A stretch of DNA of 64,000 nt from Lithodes maja (lineage: Eukaryota > Arthropoda > Malacostraca > Decapoda > Lithodidae). The stretch covers positions 1 to 64,000 of the forward strand of contig JBAKBP010004459.1 of the NCBI GenBank assembly GCA_037953745.1, written 5' to 3'. This document shows, piece by piece, positions 53,774-64,000 of this stretch. The stretch's first letter is position 1; every line of letters begins with the position of its first letter. A program made the translations under genes and the position numbers. The notes under the pieces were generated by a model. It searched no databases and had not been told where the DNA came from. It was given only the letters and a program-made list of their open reading frames with translations.

Positions 53774-55611
53774 TGTGACGCATGTCGAGTATGAGCATGC
53801 TGTACAGAACGCCCAGTCAGGCCCCACCCTCGCTAGGATCGTCAGGGCAGGAACTTTGGCTGTAGTCTGTGTAGAGTTTCCTAACTCAGTTTATGTGAAC
53901 CGTTGTACTATAAGTATTATCATTATGTATTTTGTTTTCTTCTAAGTCAACGAGTTCTATTTTATATCATTAGTTATAAGTATTGTGTGTGGGACTTATA
54001 TATAATGATGTGATGAGAGAGAGCGAGTTATGTAACGGAGGACAGTGTGCGCGCCACGAGGTGTGTAGGCCTCACTCCCTCCTCCCTCCTTCCCCCCCTC
54101 CCTCCCCCCTCATCAAGAGCGTGGGAATCCTTTGTCGATCCCAGATTGAGAGAGAGAATGTGACGTCATGATTGCCGTTATGCTCGCTACGGGGCCGAGT
54201 ATAAAAAGGGAGGTCCCGCCGCATTTTCCTCAGAACTCATCAGGCAAAGCGACCTCTCATATCCCTTGCAACTATCGATATTCTTCCGACTGATGTGAAC
54301 TTTCTCTACTCTCTGAACAGCCTATTTTCTTCTCTTCTCGTCCCTTTTTAACCAATGACCCCTTTGGTGCAGATTTAGTCAGCCAAAGTATTATCGCTTG
54401 AGTTCTCACGAGATAAGTGCCTGTTAGATAGCCTATTTTTGGAAGGGTTAACTAGAATAGGATTGATTGATGTTTGTTGAACTCGTATATGTATTTCCCT
54501 GTGTACTATTATTCATGTTCCTGTTTTCTGCTGGTTTAGGTAATGCTAGACTGGGATAGGGTTCCTCGAGTTGTGATTTCCTATGAGTGCTAGGTTGCGG
54601 TTGAACCAGTACAATTGCAACGGAGACGTGGAACGCCTAGGTGGTCTTTCTGACTGTGTACCGTGGGAGTTTAGCACTGTGTTGCGAGTGAGGGCTTTTG
54701 CCTGTGCCACCCAACACTGTGCTATCTCATTTGCTTGACTTTGAGAGGATCGCCAGGAGAGAACCAGATACTAGTGATCTGGATCTCTCAAGAGAGCATC
54801 CCGTCAATTAACGTAATTTGGCCGCACAGTCTTAAGGACCTCGCTAGGCTACGAGCCGCTTGCTCAGCCATTGTCTCTTAACCTTAGATATCCCAGCTAG
54901 ACTTTGCTCGACCAGCAGATACAGCATAGTATTGAAGCTTCTCCTTATGTATATTATTGTTTAAGCACTATTGATTTCATGTGTGGCACGCTTAGCTACT
55001 TCAGAGATTAGTGGCCCACGAGCACAATCTTAGTAGGCTATTGCCAGTGCATTGTCGGAGTACTTCTTCTTAATGTTTGCCATATCCTATTGTTTATTCT
55101 TATAATTCTTCTTATGTCAATTTAAAGCCTTTAATTACCAGTGAGTTATTCATTAAATTGCTGTTCAAAATCCGATACTTACTTCTTATGAGTATTCGAG
55201 AAGCATCTAACTTATCAGAAGATTCCTTGCTTGATGCTCGAGGACTATTGTTTAACGTAACGTAATAGTGCCGATCCGAAGTAGAGGGTGGAGGACTTCT
55301 TAAGTTCTTAGTTCAAGGGTGGATTACTTCGGCTTCGGCCAACACTATTCTTTAGTGTTGTAGTACTTTCTTCTTTGTTTGATTGTTGACCAGACTAGAT
55401 AACTCCCGTCTTGTTATTAGTCTGTTGTGTGAAACGCTAGTACCGAGTTCTTGTATACCCCGTTATAGCAGATAGAACTCTGGAGGGTAGTGGCGTTTTT
55501 TGTTCGGCTGGCAGTACTCTGGGGTTGGGATCGTGTGTTTCCGTTGTGGCAGCGAGCCATACTCGAGTCCTGTGTAAGAGCCCTAGTGTACCCGAGTGCC
55601 CGGTCGTAACA
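53774..55611 (+). repeat. 3' LTR of element 2
   Basis: 1838 bp, the same length as the 5' LTR and apparently identical by eye. It is preceded by TCTTGGGGGAGG (polypurine tract) and by 487 bp of non-coding DNA after the pol remnant. Confidence 0.92.
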
Positions 55612-55615
55612 CTGT

Positions 55616-55885
55616 GTGTATGTGCTGTCAATGGTTCGAGCCCGGTTGAGAATATAAGGTATATAATATATATAATTTATGTACTGTACGTGTATTTATA
55701 TGGTCATATGCACATATGTATGTAAGTATACGTACATATGAGCGAGAACATATTGCTCACTAGCGCAACTTCTGATTATAAATCTATGCATAAGCATTAT
55801 CTATTATTAAGTGTTCGCGTATCTTCATCCATGTATTTCCACCCTTAACAATAGAACGCCCAGCTCTTCCATATTTCGCCTTCTG

Positions 55886-55954
<69 letters not shown>

Positions 55955-56040
55955 CACTACCGAGGATTAACCTCCCATTGTAGTACCTGCACCCTTCCAT
56001 CTGCACCTGCACCTGCACCTCTTCCATATTTCGCCTTCTG

Positions 56041-56076
<36 letters not shown>

Positions 56077-56449
56077 CACACACACACACTACCGAGGATT
56101 AACCTCCCATTGTAGTACCTGCACCCTCTTCTTTACCCTGACCATACCAAAACAGTTTCTGTATGTATGTATGTTTGTGTGCATACGTGAGCGTTTGTGT
56201 TGTTCTGTATATGAGTAAGTAAATAAATGTGTATATGTACTGTATATCACTTACTCTCATGGTTATTTTATGATAATTTGTATTCTGCACATGCATCATT
56301 ATTGTATTTATTTATTTTGTTTGTAAACTAAGCTTACCATCCTCATATCTGTACATCTCATGTTCATCCACTAAATTTTAAAATTTGTATTTTCAGCTCA
56401 TGAGGCTGCCATTCTTTAATAAACCGTTTATTATTATTATTATTATTAT

Positions 56450-56488
<39 letters not shown>
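55616..56488. repeat. Simple-sequence region with a duplicated (CA)n block
   Basis: CTTCCATATTTCGCCTTCTG followed by (CA)n and then CTACCGAGGATTAACCTCCC occurs twice (about 55868-56000 and 56026-56130), each with its own CA tract (55887-55951, 56042-56089). (TTA)n at 56430-56453 and (CA)n at 56454-56488 follow, the former at what looks like the end of a retroposon. No gene is visible. Confidence 0.8.
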
Positions 56489-56489
<1 letters not shown>

Positions 56490-56790
56490 CCCGTAGCCTA
56501 GTAGGTAGAGCTCTCGTCTCACACACGAGGGGTCGGGGGTTCAATCCCCGGCCGGGCGGAGACAAATTGGGCTTGTCTCCTTTCATGTGTTAGCCTCAGT
56601 TCACCTAGCTGTAAATAGGTACCTGGAATAAGTGGACGACGTTGTGACGTCCCATCTGGGGTTGGCAAAAATGGTACAAGGCGAGATGGGTATCATATGG
56701 TTCACCTAAGCTGATGGCTACCTAAGCCTTCGGGCGAGACGGTACCGTCTATAGTGAGAATGGTACCATACAGATCCACCCTAAGCTTTC
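56489..56790 (+). repeat. tRNA-derived SINE (Val-CAC-like head)
   Basis: 56489-56560 folds as a tRNA: acceptor GCCCG/CGGGC, A box TAGCCTAGTAGG, anticodon arm CTCGT-CTCACAC-ACGAG (anticodon CAC, valine), T arm GGGGGTTCAATCCCC. It lacks a clean gene context and continues into a non-tRNA body with TTCACCTAGCTGTAAATAGG and GTACCTGG, a core often seen in invertebrate SINEs. The 3' limit is approximate. It is a SINE, not a functional tRNA gene. Confidence 0.8.
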
Positions 56791-56959
56791 GTTTCCGATG
56801 TCGCCAATTGGCTAAAATACAGACTACACACACATCCACAGCCATTCCAACAATACATAAAACACTTAACAAGCATTTCACGCAATACATTCCCAGTTAA
56901 GGAGGTGCGATAATAATGAGCTTAGCTCGCATTGCGTGGATTCCCCTTGACGAACAAAG

Positions 56960-57349
56960 TAACTGAGTAACACACAGAAACCAGAAATAGTATGTCTCAC
57001 TGAGACAAAACTAAGAGAAGACCTTGATATAAATTTGCTAGGATGGTCTGAATATAGGATTTGGAGGAGGGACAGAAAATTTCGACATGGAGGTGGAGTG
57101 TGCATCCTTACTAGGAAAGATTTGATTGTGTCTGAGATAAAACTAGAAACTTCAACAGCAGAAGTTTTAGCAATAGAGATTGGTGGAAACGAAAAAATAG
57201 TGGTGATAGTAGCGTATGTACCTCCCAAGACGAAGACAGCATAGGAGGAGCATAGCCTAATGCGTAAGGAAACAATTAGTGTGCTAGGAAATATCTTGGC
57301 TTCAAAGGATGAAATAGTCATGTGTGGGGACTTTAACTGCAAGGAAGTG
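56960..57349 (+). pseudogene. LINE copy B: endonuclease N-terminus
   Basis: Reads IVCLTETKLREDLDINLLGW, WRRDRKFRHGGGVCIL, VVIVAYVPPKTKTA, then a TAG, and continues to KDEIVMCGDFNCKEV. These are the endonuclease motifs of the same family as copy A. The frame is cut by the insertion at 57350 inside GDFNCKEV. Confidence 0.8.
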
Positions 57350-57868
57350 GGCGGGTGCCCAACCCCGAAAAGGGTTGAAATAGGGGAGCTATCCCCCCGC
57401 CAAAGGTGGCTTTCTAGGGCCTTTCCTAGCTGATGCTGAGAGGATTGGGTTCTAGTCATGTGGTGATGGGCTGGTCTATCAGAGTGAGAACTGAGCGATC
57501 TCTGCCATACCCATAGCTTACTCTGACTGTTCCTTTTACTTATATATTTTCTAGATCTCAAGTGACGGCGTCTCTTGCGTGGATTGACCTCCTAATCTAC
57601 CAAGATTGGAAGTCAAAGCGTCACATCTTTCCTTTGCCCCTCAACTTTCTCTTCATAATTGCTGAGGGGCACAGGGCCCTGGGTGGGGCTTTGGTTTCCC
57701 GGGCGTTTCCGCGCCCTCCTCAGCTCCCCGCCATGGAGTGGCTTCGGTCACCCAGGCTTTATTGTGGTCGGCGGGGAGGGTTCTGTGGGGGCGCTCGGTT
57801 GTGGCCTTGGCCTTGCTCGGGGCCTTGGGGCTGTTCGGCCAGGCAGCTTGGGGATAAACAACAACAAC
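57350..57868 (+). mobile_element. 519-bp SINE-like retroposon with (CAA)n tail
   Basis: Begins GGCGGGTGCCCAACCCCGAA and ends GGGGATAAACAACAACAAC. It is flanked by a perfect 15-bp duplication AACTGCAAGGAAGTG (57335-57349 and 57869-57883), so the insertion is certain. GGGTTCTAGTC near 57448 resembles a pol III B box. It has no convincing ORF. Near-identical full-length and truncated copies lie at 60941 and 38118. Confidence 0.9.
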
Positions 57869-60255
57869 AACTGCAAGGAAGTGAATTGGGAAGATCTTGA
57901 AGCCGGAGCAGGGGAGGAAAGTTGGGGCTATGAATTTTTAAGTATGGCCATGGAAAATTCTATATACCAACATGTAAAAGAGTCAACAAGAGTAAGGGGA
58001 AGTGATAAACCAGCTAGATTGGACCTTCTATTCACAAGAAGGGAGGAGGAGGTTCAAAGTATTCAGTACCTATGCCCACTAGGAAAAAGCGACCATGCAG
58101 TTCTAGACATAGACTTACTATTGAAGTATAATCTACCCAAGGGAAGGGAAAAGCACAAGGAAAATCACTGGATGTATTCCAGAACCGATTTCGAAGGACT
58201 ACAGGATTTTTTCAAGTCACAAAATTGGGATCAGGTGTTATCTGAAAGTGAGGTAGACAAAAAACTCAAGGCATTCATGGAGATCTATGATACTGGTATA
58301 AAAACTTTTGTCCCTAAGTACGTTAATAAAAGGAAAACAAGTAATCGCAAAGTATGGTTTAACCGCGAATGTAGGCAAGCACAGGAAGCAAAAAACAAAG
58401 CCTGGAAAAGATGAGAAACTGGGATTCGGAAGATAACAGGCAAAAGTATAAAGAGGAGAGAAACAAATACAAAGAAATGAGGAGGAGGTCAGAGGCAAAC
58501 CATGAGAAAGGGATAGTGGAGAACTATGAAAAGAATCCAAAAATGTTTTTCAAGTTTGTAAACGGCAAAAGGAAGATAAAAGCCACGATCGTAAAGATTA
58601 AAAGTGGAAACAGAATCATAGAAGAGGATACAGAGATTGCGGAAGAACTAAATAGAAATTTTGCATCAGTATTTACAAAAGAAGGAGAATTCATTGCACC
58701 AGAATCCAATGAGATAGGTACAGAGGAAATGCCGGAAGTCACATTTAACAGACCAGAGCTCATAGACAAAATGAGTAAGGTGGATCCAAACAAAGCCGCT
58801 GGACCGGACGGAGTATCAGGCTGGATTATTAAAGAAAATGCTAAGGAACTGAGTATACCGTTATATGACATAATGACCAAATCATTGGACACAGGGATAG
58901 TACCTACATAATGGAAAAGAGCAAACATTATTCCTATATTTAAGGGAGGAAGCAGAGATAAACCACTGAACTATAGACCTGTATCACTATTGAGCATCCT
59001 CATGAAGATTCTGGAAGGATTAATAAGGGACAAATGGGTTAACTACCTGGAATCCAAAAGATTAATTACTGACCGACAATTTGGATTCAGAGGAGGCAGA
59101 TCATGTGTAAGCAACTTGTTGAGTTTTTACTCTAGAGTAATAGACACAGTGGACAAGAGGGAAGGATGGGTAGACTGTGCCTACCTAGACTTTAAAAAGG
59201 CATTTGACAAAGTTCCACACAAGAGATTGCTGTGGAAATTAAAACATGAGGGAAAAGTAGGAGACAAACTGCTGAAATGGATGGAGAGCTACCTTAGCGG
59301 AAGACAGATGAGAACAACAGTAAGGGGGAAATCGTCAAACTGGACTCAAATTACGAGTGGGGTACCACAAGGATCTGTCCTAGCCCCAATCATGTTTCTA
59401 ATATTTGTAAATGACTTACCTGAGGGACTAACAAGCTACATGAGCATGTTTGCGGACGATGCTAAACTGCTTAAAACGATCAGAACCCAGGAGGATTGCC
59501 TTGAGCTCCAAGCAGATTTGCAAAAGATCCATGAATGGAGCATCAAATGGAATATAGAGTTCAATGCAGGGAAATGTAAGACTCTAGAAATGGGTAAAAG
59601 CAAGTACAGACCTAGAAAAGATTATAAACTAGGAAACGAAGTGATTCCCAAAGCAGAAAAAGACTTGGGGATAGAATTTAAGGATAACATGTCTCCAGAA
59701 AGCCACGTAAATAAGATAGTGAGAGAATCACTAGCACTATTGGCAAATATCAGGATGTCTTTCAATTATCTTAATGAAAACACCGTGAAACAAATAATAA
59801 CGGCAATAATAAGACCCAGGATGGAATATGCATCTGTAGTGTGGTCCCCTCACATGAAGAAACATATCCACAAAATTGAGAGGGTACAGAGAGCAGCTAC
59901 GAGGATGATCCCAGGTTTGGAAAATTTGGAGTACCAAGAGAGGCTCGAGAGATTGAATCTACCTACACTGGAACAGAGAAGGAAACGAGGACAGCAAATT
60001 CAGATATACAAATGTGTTACAGGTATTGACAAAATCGACCAAGAAAACTTCATAGAGAGGGATGGAGGTGAGAGAACAAGAGGTCACAGCTACAAACTAA
60101 AAGTGCTTAATAGTAAATCTGATCTGAAAAGTAAAAGATTTCCTACCAACTCGATTAGTGGGTGGAACAAATTGCCAGCCGAAGTAGTGTCTGCACCATC
60201 AGTGCATAGTTTCAAAGCACGGTATGACAAACATATCTTAGGAGGCGGGAATTAA
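57869..60255 (+). pseudogene. LINE copy B: endonuclease end and reverse transcriptase
   Basis: Continues NWEDLEAGAGEESWGYEF and GKSDHAVLDIDL. A frame change at about 58411 leads to the RT: KAAGPDGVSGWIIKE, a TAA at 58909-58911 before WKRANIIPIF, then one open frame to 60255 with FGFRGGRSCVSNLL, YLDFKKAFDKVPHKRLL, GVPQGSVLAPIMFL, MSMFADDAKLL (catalytic), PRMEYASVVWSPHMKKHI and the end ILGGGN. Two lesions only, so the copy is fairly young. The 421-codon C-terminal part is intact. Confidence 0.9.
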
Positions 60256-60300
60256 CGAGCATGCTCACTCCCGCAAATACAACTAGTGTAAGTACAACTA

Positions 60301-60940
60301 GTGTAAGTACACACCAGCCTATTTATCAGTTATTCTACTTATTTATTGCCGAACGCCTTACTCCCCTTGATGAGGGTGGCCATAAACAAAATGCCCCTAA
60401 ACGGACAAATTCCCTGCGAGAAGGACAGTTATTACAAGCAACAAATGATTACCGAGAACATTTTGTACGTATTCAAGTGCAACAATTTAACTGAATCTGA
60501 GGATAATTATAATAGCTACTGACTGAACATTAATATGTCTACCTATATCGAATCACCCATTGTTTCCATACCCTGAGATGATAATATATATATATATATA
60601 CAGTATAGGTGTATATCAGAATGCTTAGTTGATATTTTTTTGATTTAGTAATAACAAAAAAGTTAATATCTTACAGAAGATAATGTTAGCTTATTTGTGT
60701 GATAATAGTTATGCTTGAACACAACTGACACTATTTCTTTTTTCATTATATTACTTGCATAGTATAATGCCTGTTGAATGTTATGTAATATTACATTTGG
60801 TGTGTTAGACATATTACCTTTAATATTTTAGTAAGTTAACATTATATTTGATTACATAATAGCAAGGGCATAGACTATAACCAATGCAGAATAATAGAGT
60901 TTAATAGGAATAACCATGTATCTCTACCAACATTGACTAC
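60301..60940. other. No recognisable gene; AT-rich
   Basis: Contains a short (TA)n run (60583-60602). Nothing coding is supported. Confidence 0.5.
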
Positions 60941-61444
60941 GGCGGGTGCCCAACCCCGAAAAGGGTTGAAATAGGGGAGCTATCCCCCCGCCAAAGGTGG
61001 CTTTCTAGGGCCTTTCCTAGCTGATGCTGAGAGGATTGGGTTCAAGTCATGTGGTGATGGGCTGGTCTATCAGAGTGAGAACTGAGCAATCTCTGCCATA
61101 CCCATAGCTTACTCTGACTGTTCCTTTTACTTATATATTTTCTAGATCTCAAGTGACGGCGTCTCTTCCGTGGATTGACCTCCCAATCTACCAAGATTGG
61201 AAGCCAAAGCATCACATTTTTCCCTTGCCCCTCAACTTTCTCTTCATAATTGCTGAGGGGCACAGGGCCCTGGGTGGGGCTTTGGTTTCCCGGGCGTTTC
61301 CGCACCCTCCTCAGCTCCCCGCCATGGAGTGGCTTCGGTCACCCAGGCTTTATTGTGGTCGGCGGGTAGGGTTCTGTGGGGGCGCTCGGTTATGGCCTTG
61401 GCCTTGCTCGGGGCCAGGCAACATGGGGAACAACAACAACAACA
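60941..61444 (+). mobile_element. SINE-like retroposon, second full-length copy
   Basis: Matches the 57350 copy from GGCGGGTGCCCAACCCC to the (CAA)n tail, with scattered substitutions and a short deletion before the tail. Flanks ACCAACATTGACTAC (60926-60940) and ACCAAAATTTACTCC (61445-61459) agree at 12 of 15 positions, a probable decayed target duplication. A further tail-only scrap of the family is at 61722-61757. Confidence 0.85.
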
Positions 61445-61838
61445 ACCAAAATTTACTCCCAAACCTCAACTTATGTGATGGTAAACCTCAATTTAAACAA
61501 ATTCCGGCTTTTATTAAAAATTAAATTTAGTTTATTTGATGTCAAATATTCAAAATATGGTTGACTTCGAACTCTAATGGGTTAGCACACAAAGACACAG
61601 TTTACCATATTTACAGTATATCAGGCTGAATATGATTAATTTGACATTGCCACCCACACCAATTGAGGTTGGAGAATAATACTGGTACAAGTACTCGACC
61701 ATCCCTTTTAACCAGGCCAGACAGCCTGAGGAACAGCAACAACAACAACAACCTTTATTGTGCTAGCTAGCCCAAGCAGAATAAAATTCTAGCCCTAGTT
61801 TGTATATTTTAATTTATTGTAATTGAGGGAAATATTAC

Positions 61839-62167
61839 TTACTTTCTTGTAGGTCATTTATCGAGTTAATCAAGTTTTCTCTCAGAAAGTCTGGAATTCC
61901 TCCACCAAGTGTTAGTTCCTGACTATAGACTGGTGACCGATGGTGAGGTAACTGTCCCTGGTGACCAGAGTCTGGAGGGATAATTAGTGCCTCAATAGAC
62001 TCATTACGCCGCCAACCATCTCCATCATCTACATCAATGACCAGACTGTGGTCGTGAATCTCGGCAGAGATCACATGCCAGGTTCCATCACCCAGCAGAT
62101 AGCTCTCAACACAAACAGTTTTGTAGCCCAATCTTGTCCCAGAAGCTCGCACACAGGCCAAGCTCTC
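61839..62167 (-). CDS. CadN: Cadherin exon D: core of LamG2
   Basis: Acceptor CAGATTCAG precedes ESLACVRASGTRLGYKTV, then LGDGTWHVISAEIHDHSL, VIDVDDGDGW and ELTLGGGIPDFL. GTWH, the VIDVDD strand and LGGG are standard laminin G positions. Entered in phase 0. Two donors lie 4 nt apart: GAAA|GTAAGT (phase 1) and AGTAA|GTAATA (phase 2). Only the second joins exon E in frame, so I set the end there, although the first is the better consensus. An unseen intermediate exon is the alternative. Confidence 0.85.
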
Positions 62168-62345
62168 CTGAATCTGAGGGAATCACCGAATGATATCCTA
62201 GAGCTCCTTGGCTGTTTTTAGACCATAATATTATATCAATGGTCTAGTCACTATATTTGTAAGCCCTACAGTATATAATTATGCAGAGAAAATTTTTGTT
62301 TGTTAATTTTGAATTATTTTCAGTACAGCAAAAGGAAATACTTAC

Positions 62346-62684
62346 ATATAACGTGAATCCAATGTCTTGCTGTTTGCTAGATATACTTAGTAGAGTGGCA
62401 GTATAGGCGCCCCTCATCCTGACCCGCAGTTGAACTGTAGTTAGAGTCAGTGATGGTGCTGTAGGCAGCTGTAAACTGGTATAGGAAGAAGACGTTAAAG
62501 TGACCGGGATGGTGGGAGTGTTACATCCAGACCCTCTCCACCCAGGTTGACAATGACACTGTGGCAGATCCAGGCCTCCCATACACTGACCCCGGTATCC
62601 ACAACCACCCATACATCCTTCCTCTTGTGGCTGACAACCTCTCTTGCCACCCCGGCTGTAGGCTGGCTCACCCAGGTCCAACAC
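62346..62684 (-). CDS. CadN: Cadherin exon C: EGF and start of LamG2
   Basis: Acceptor TTTGTTGCAG and donor TTATAT|GTAAGT delimit 339 bp, phase 0 at both ends. It encodes VLDLGEPAYSRGGKRGC, an EGF module (CMGGCGYRGQCMGGL, CHCQPGWRGSGC), then NTPTIPVTL and the first LamG2 strands (LTTVQLRVRMRGAYTATLLS). The TPTIP linker between EGF and LamG2 is characteristic of N-cadherin type arthropod cadherins. These extracellular modules sit near the membrane, below the cadherin repeats. Confidence 0.92.
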
Positions 62685-62769
62685 CTGCAACAAAGCTGAA
62701 AGACAGTAATGGTTGCTTGGCCCACAATATACAACAATAATAACAATTATAATGATTATTGAAGCTCAC

Positions 62770-63015
62770 CTGACCATTGATGCGTAAATGTGATATACAT
62801 CCATCTAATGGCATTGGAGTAGGTGCTTCCTTCCAGCCATGATCTTCAAGGTTTGGTGCTAAATGAGCCATGCCACCAATTTGTAGGGGCCAAGTTGCCA
62901 AAGCTGCCAAATTACTAGAACTGGTCCAAGACGCATGTGCTGAGCAGTGATGATTTTGTTCTAAAGAGATGTTGTAGTATCTCTGTCCACACAAGTCCAG
63001 CACAATTGCCACACC
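62770..63015 (-). CDS. CadN: Cadherin exon B: second half of LamG1
   Basis: Acceptor CTTTACAG and donor GGTCAG|GTGAGC delimit 246 bp, phase 0 at both ends. It encodes GVAIVLDLCGQRYYN, SWTSSSNLAALATWPLQIGG and PTPMPLDGCISHLRINGQ. The LQIGG and DGCI-LRING strands with paired Cys close a laminin G domain. It joins exon A (ITMQ) and exon C (VLDLGEP) in frame. Confidence 0.92.
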
Positions 63016-63255
63016 CTGTAAAGACAAATAAAAACATAAGTGTATTCATGCTGTATATATTGTTGTATAAAGTGCTGAAACACTATGATTACATGAATTA
63101 CAATGGTTTTAGAATGGCATTGCCTAAAGTGTTCTCCACGGTTCACAATTATAATATTCAATTAGTTGAACCTGCACTTTTCTCATTTATGACAACTTGC
63201 AAACAGGTATACAGTAGACTTGTCTGAAAGTGAGTAATCTCAAGGTGATACATAC

Positions 63256-63601
63256 CTGCATAGTGATCCTGAGATGTATTGAGTGCCAGTTACCATCATT
63301 GACTGTTGTTGGAATCTGAAGGTTAACTGGGATAGCAATGCCCTCCACCAGTAGTCGAGGTTGGCCGTGCCACAGCTGCAGGGCTAGCATGGGTGAGGGC
63401 GGGTCATGGGGCTGACGTGGAGTGGGTGTGAGAGGTCCAGAGTACAGCAGGAGGCCGTGGGGGGAGCGGGTCAACACACGGAGGAACAGGGTTAGGGGGA
63501 GGCAGGGGGGAAGTGATTGCACCCAGGCCCAATCATTCCCAGAGAATGTCCGACCAACAATTTTGCACTTAGAGCCCCAAGAGCCCCCGGGGCACATGCA
63601 C
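63256..63601 (-). CDS. CadN: Cadherin exon A: EGF end and first half of LamG1
   Basis: Acceptor TGTTGACAG and donor ATGCAG|GTATGT delimit 346 bp, phase 2 in and phase 0 out. It encodes CMCPGGSWGSKC, the end of an EGF module, then RTFSGNDWAWVQSLPPC, FLRVLTRSPHGLLLYSGPL and NDGNWHSIHLRITMQ, the first half of a laminin G domain. The conserved start with TRSPHGLLLYSG and NDG-WH is easy to recognise. The preceding exons, with the cadherin repeats, must lie above 64000. Confidence 0.92.
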
Positions 63602-63884
63602 CTGTCAACATGAAAAGAGCTACTGAATATTCTTAGCGCATCCAGTGCAGTTTATTGTGCATAATATGCAGATATCAGTATTGAAGTCACACATACATTC
63701 ATGCAGTAAAATGTATCTTGCAAAAATGAATACAAAAACAACAACACCCACATGTAGCTAACACACACGTATAATCACCTGCAGTGTTAAGCTTTGTGAA
63801 TTCAATTGAATGAATATGATAAACTGATATACTAATTTGAAATATTCCCTTAAGTTGCAACCCAGTACAGAGCCACGCACCTCT

Positions 63885-64000
63885 GATAGGAAATGACACG
63901 TAAAAAGTGCTATAGATAAAATGAAGCCCGGGAAAGCCGCTGGGTGTAGTTGCTGATATGCTAAAAGTAGCTGGAGATATCGGTGTAAGATTGGTCACAG
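63885..64000 (+). pseudogene. Start of a LINE RT fragment, cut by the window end
   Basis: Reads MKPGKAAG, then after a frame change VVADMLKVAGDIGVRLVT. This is the block that opens the RT domain of RTE/jockey-like LINEs (K-GKA-G followed by AEMLK). The indel between the two halves suggests an old copy. It continues beyond 64000. Confidence 0.55.

Larger units (their letters stand above)
47457..55611 (+). mobile_element. Non-autonomous GMR1-related LTR retrotransposon (element 2)
   Basis: LTRs at 47457-49294 and 53774-55611, each 1838 bp, begin TGTGACGCATGTC and end GGTCGTAACA. I saw no difference between them. Target duplication CTGT at 47453-47456 and 55612-55615. The interior has a gag-protease ORF related to element 1, then an open frame built from scattered pol pieces. 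No complete integrase or RT remains. Shared LTR ends, primer site and gag place it in the same lineage as element 1. Mobilisation must have been in trans. Confidence 0.92.
56955..60300 (+). mobile_element. CR1-like LINE (copy B), interrupted by a SINE-like insertion
   Basis: 5'-truncated at the endonuclease start. Frame pieces 56960-57340, 57884-58414, 58411-58911 and 58990-60255 are collinear with copy A. The 3' end reads CGAGCATGCTCACTCCCGCA then CTAGTGTAAGTACAAC twice. A SINE-like insert with a 15-bp target duplication splits the GDFNC motif region. RT has one frame change and one stop. Confidence 0.88.

Noticed and set aside
55811..56218. 135-codon ORF with His-Thr runs
   Set aside because: Caused by (CA)n tracts.
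56489..56560. Functional tRNA-Val gene
   Set aside because: The cloverleaf is good, but the sequence runs on into a SINE body with a core domain and no pol III terminator follows directly; it is the head of a SINE.

Overview
The window looks like animal nuclear DNA dense in transposable elements, most likely from a decapod crustacean. That is inference: spliceosomal introns, an arthropod-type N-cadherin gene, CR1-type LINEs, DIRS and GMR1-like retrotransposons, tRNA-derived SINEs and long dinucleotide tracts. There is no prokaryotic feature.

The only host gene I can support lies on the minus strand. Nine exons, in transcription order 63601-63256, 63015-62770, 62684-62346, 62167-61839, 40293-40078, 28933-28701, 27828-27640, 15648-15460 and 15245-15075, join in one frame with compatible intron phases. 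They encode the C-terminal part of a DN-cadherin (CadN) type protein: laminin G, EGF, laminin G, two EGF-like modules, one membrane helix and a cytoplasmic tail with a recognisable beta-catenin-binding motif. The earlier exons lie above 64000. The last exon was not found. Almost everything else sits in its introns.

Layout from low to high coordinates. 1-4020: decayed DIRS-like element (RT end, RNase H, tyrosine recombinase) with inverted repeats. 5735-6310: threefold tandem repeat. 7371-7590: SINE-like head and inverted repeat. 8004-11061: piggyBac transposase with one in-frame stop and one recognisable end. 11105-12029: large foldback, pogo/Tigger-like element. 12900-13620: LTR-like promoter region with a small unknown ORF. 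14329-16245: two cadherin tail exons flanked by near-identical 224-bp direct repeats. 17120-26968: piggyBac-type element interrupted by a young 9.2-kb GMR1-like LTR retrotransposon. 27369-30400: MITE, cadherin exons and a LINE relic. 30420-35743: CR1-type LINE with both ORFs open. 35744-37995: three minus-strand LINE fragments and a minisatellite. 39959-40293: cadherin EGF exon beside a 57-bp tandem triplication. 40680-47118: LINEs, one with an antisense LINE inside it. 47457-55611: second GMR1-like element, non-autonomous, with a scrambled pol. 56489-61459: SINEs and another LINE with a SINE inserted in it. 61839-63601: four cadherin exons. 63885-64000: start of another LINE RT fragment.

The most unusual items are: (i) two related LTR elements, one with integrase upstream of RT, the other without a working pol but with intact-looking LTRs and gag-protease and a 506-codon open chimeric pol remnant; (ii) a 57-bp triplication across a cadherin splice donor in which both extra donors have lost the GT; and (iii) a strongly diverged cadherin tail.
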